Assembly (NCBI GenBank): GCA_947460045.1
Contig: CANHGC010000075.1
Coordinates: forward strand, 1 to 7,254
Source of the DNA: Bacteroidota bacterium
GTDB taxonomy: Bacteria > Bacteroidota > Bacteroidia > NS11-12g > UBA955
Direction: 5' to 3'
DNA length: 7,254 nucleotides
In this document: positions 6,946-7,254 of the stretch, in pieces
Layout: each line of letters begins with the position of its first letter
Numbering within the stretch: the first letter of the stretch is position 1
Notes under the pieces: model-generated
Seen by the model: the letters and a program-made list of their open reading frames with translations, nothing else
What the model was told of the DNA's origin: nothing
Databases searched by the model: none
Translations under genes and position numbers: made by a program

Positions 6946-7254
6946 ATGAAATGGCTCGACAAAGGTCGCACAGTGCGTTGGATTCTCAATCTATTTTTGG
7001 GGTTGAGTTCTTTGTGGATTTTGCCGGTGGTGGCTCAGGGCGAGGTTTCTGGGGTTTCGGGAAATTCGGTGGTGGGGTTGGTGAAGTTTCAGAAAGACAG
7101 CAGCGGCGCTTTGGCGTTTTCTTTTCAGAGTAAGGAGCAGGCATTGGATACGCTCATTGTTTGGCTCTTGATGAAAAAACCCAGCGTGGCAATGGGTTTT
7201 ATGCCCAAAGATTTGTTCGTGGCGCAGTGGAGATCACACGACACGGTGACATTG
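6946..7254 (+). CDS. Exported protein of unknown function, 5' part only (103 codons, runs off window)
   Basis: An open frame from ATG 6946 to the window edge without a stop. The first 30 residues form a convincing Sec signal peptide: [12 protein letters not shown] gives a basic N-region, [14 protein letters not shown] the hydrophobic core, and PVVA|Q fits the -3/-1 rule with cleavage after residue 30. The mature part begins [20 protein letters not shown] and continues with mixed hydrophobic sequence including [14 protein letters not shown] (66-79). I do not recognise the family. An in-frame ATG at 6880 would add 22 residues, destroy the signal peptide's position at the N-terminus and overlap the DUF255 gene, so 6946 is preferred. 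A site matching TAnnTTTG lies 6 bases upstream. The gene is divergent from the DUF255 gene. Confidence 0.75.
   Translation, partial: MKWLDKGRTVRWILNLFLGLSSLWILPVVAQGEVSGVSGNSVVGLVKFQKDSSGALAFSFQSKEQALDTLIVWLLMKKPSVAMGFMPKDLFVAQWRSHDTVTL

Noticed and set aside
6882..6989. N-terminal extension of the DUF255 protein to ATG 6989
   Set aside because: It would overlap the signal peptide of the divergent gene, adds sequence with no family similarity, and puts the conserved SPYLLQHA block unusually far from the N-terminus.
6198..7133. 311-codon plus-strand open frame opposite the DUF255 gene
   Set aside because: It is antisense to a strongly conserved coding sequence, its product shows no family motif, its end is Gly/Phe-rich low-complexity sequence, and it overlaps in another frame the exported-protein gene that has a clear signal peptide.
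1..7254. Search for tRNA, rRNA, insertion-sequence ends, attachment sites, a toxin-antitoxin pair or a defence system
   Set aside because: No cloverleaf-like segment, terminal inverted repeats, transposase or nuclease motif, or small co-oriented gene pair could be supported by eye.

Overview
The window reads as chromosomal DNA of a Bacteroidota (Bacteroidetes) member. The evidence is a giant secreted protein ending in a type IX secretion (T9SS, Por secretion) type A sorting domain, a string of PKD-like modules typical of that phylum's cell-surface proteins, gene starts without a Shine-Dalgarno sequence, and two sites matching the Bacteroidota sigma -7 element TAnnTTTG. Genus cannot be told from the sequence alone.

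Layout from left to right. Positions 1-32 are a short AT-rich tail after the first gene. Positions 33-4532 (minus strand) hold one 1499-residue exported protein: signal peptide, an Asn/aromatic-rich right-handed beta-helix-like region, two unassigned beta-type modules, about six PKD-like modules, and a C-terminal T9SS sorting domain. Positions 4533-4868 are a 336-base non-coding gap with a probable promoter for the giant gene, a hairpin followed by nine T residues on the plus strand, a GC-rich foldable segment and a 16-base imperfect direct repeat. Positions 4869-6881 (minus strand) encode a complete DUF255/YyaL/SPATA20-type protein: a thioredoxin-like domain with a CHWC motif followed by an alpha/alpha-barrel-like region. 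From 6946 to the right edge (plus strand) runs the 5' part of a divergent gene for an exported protein of unknown function.

Nothing shows that the genes work together. The DUF255 gene and the giant gene lie in the same direction but are separated by a gap with its own promoter-like and terminator-like signals, so they are probably separate transcription units. The DUF255 gene and the partial gene are divergent with only 64 bases (or 31, depending on the start) between them. I found no mobile element, CRISPR array, tRNA or rRNA, and nothing amounting to a new defence or metabolic system. The most unusual item is the beta-helix-like part of the giant protein, where about 22 % of residues are aromatic and Asn-anchored coils recur about every 30 residues.
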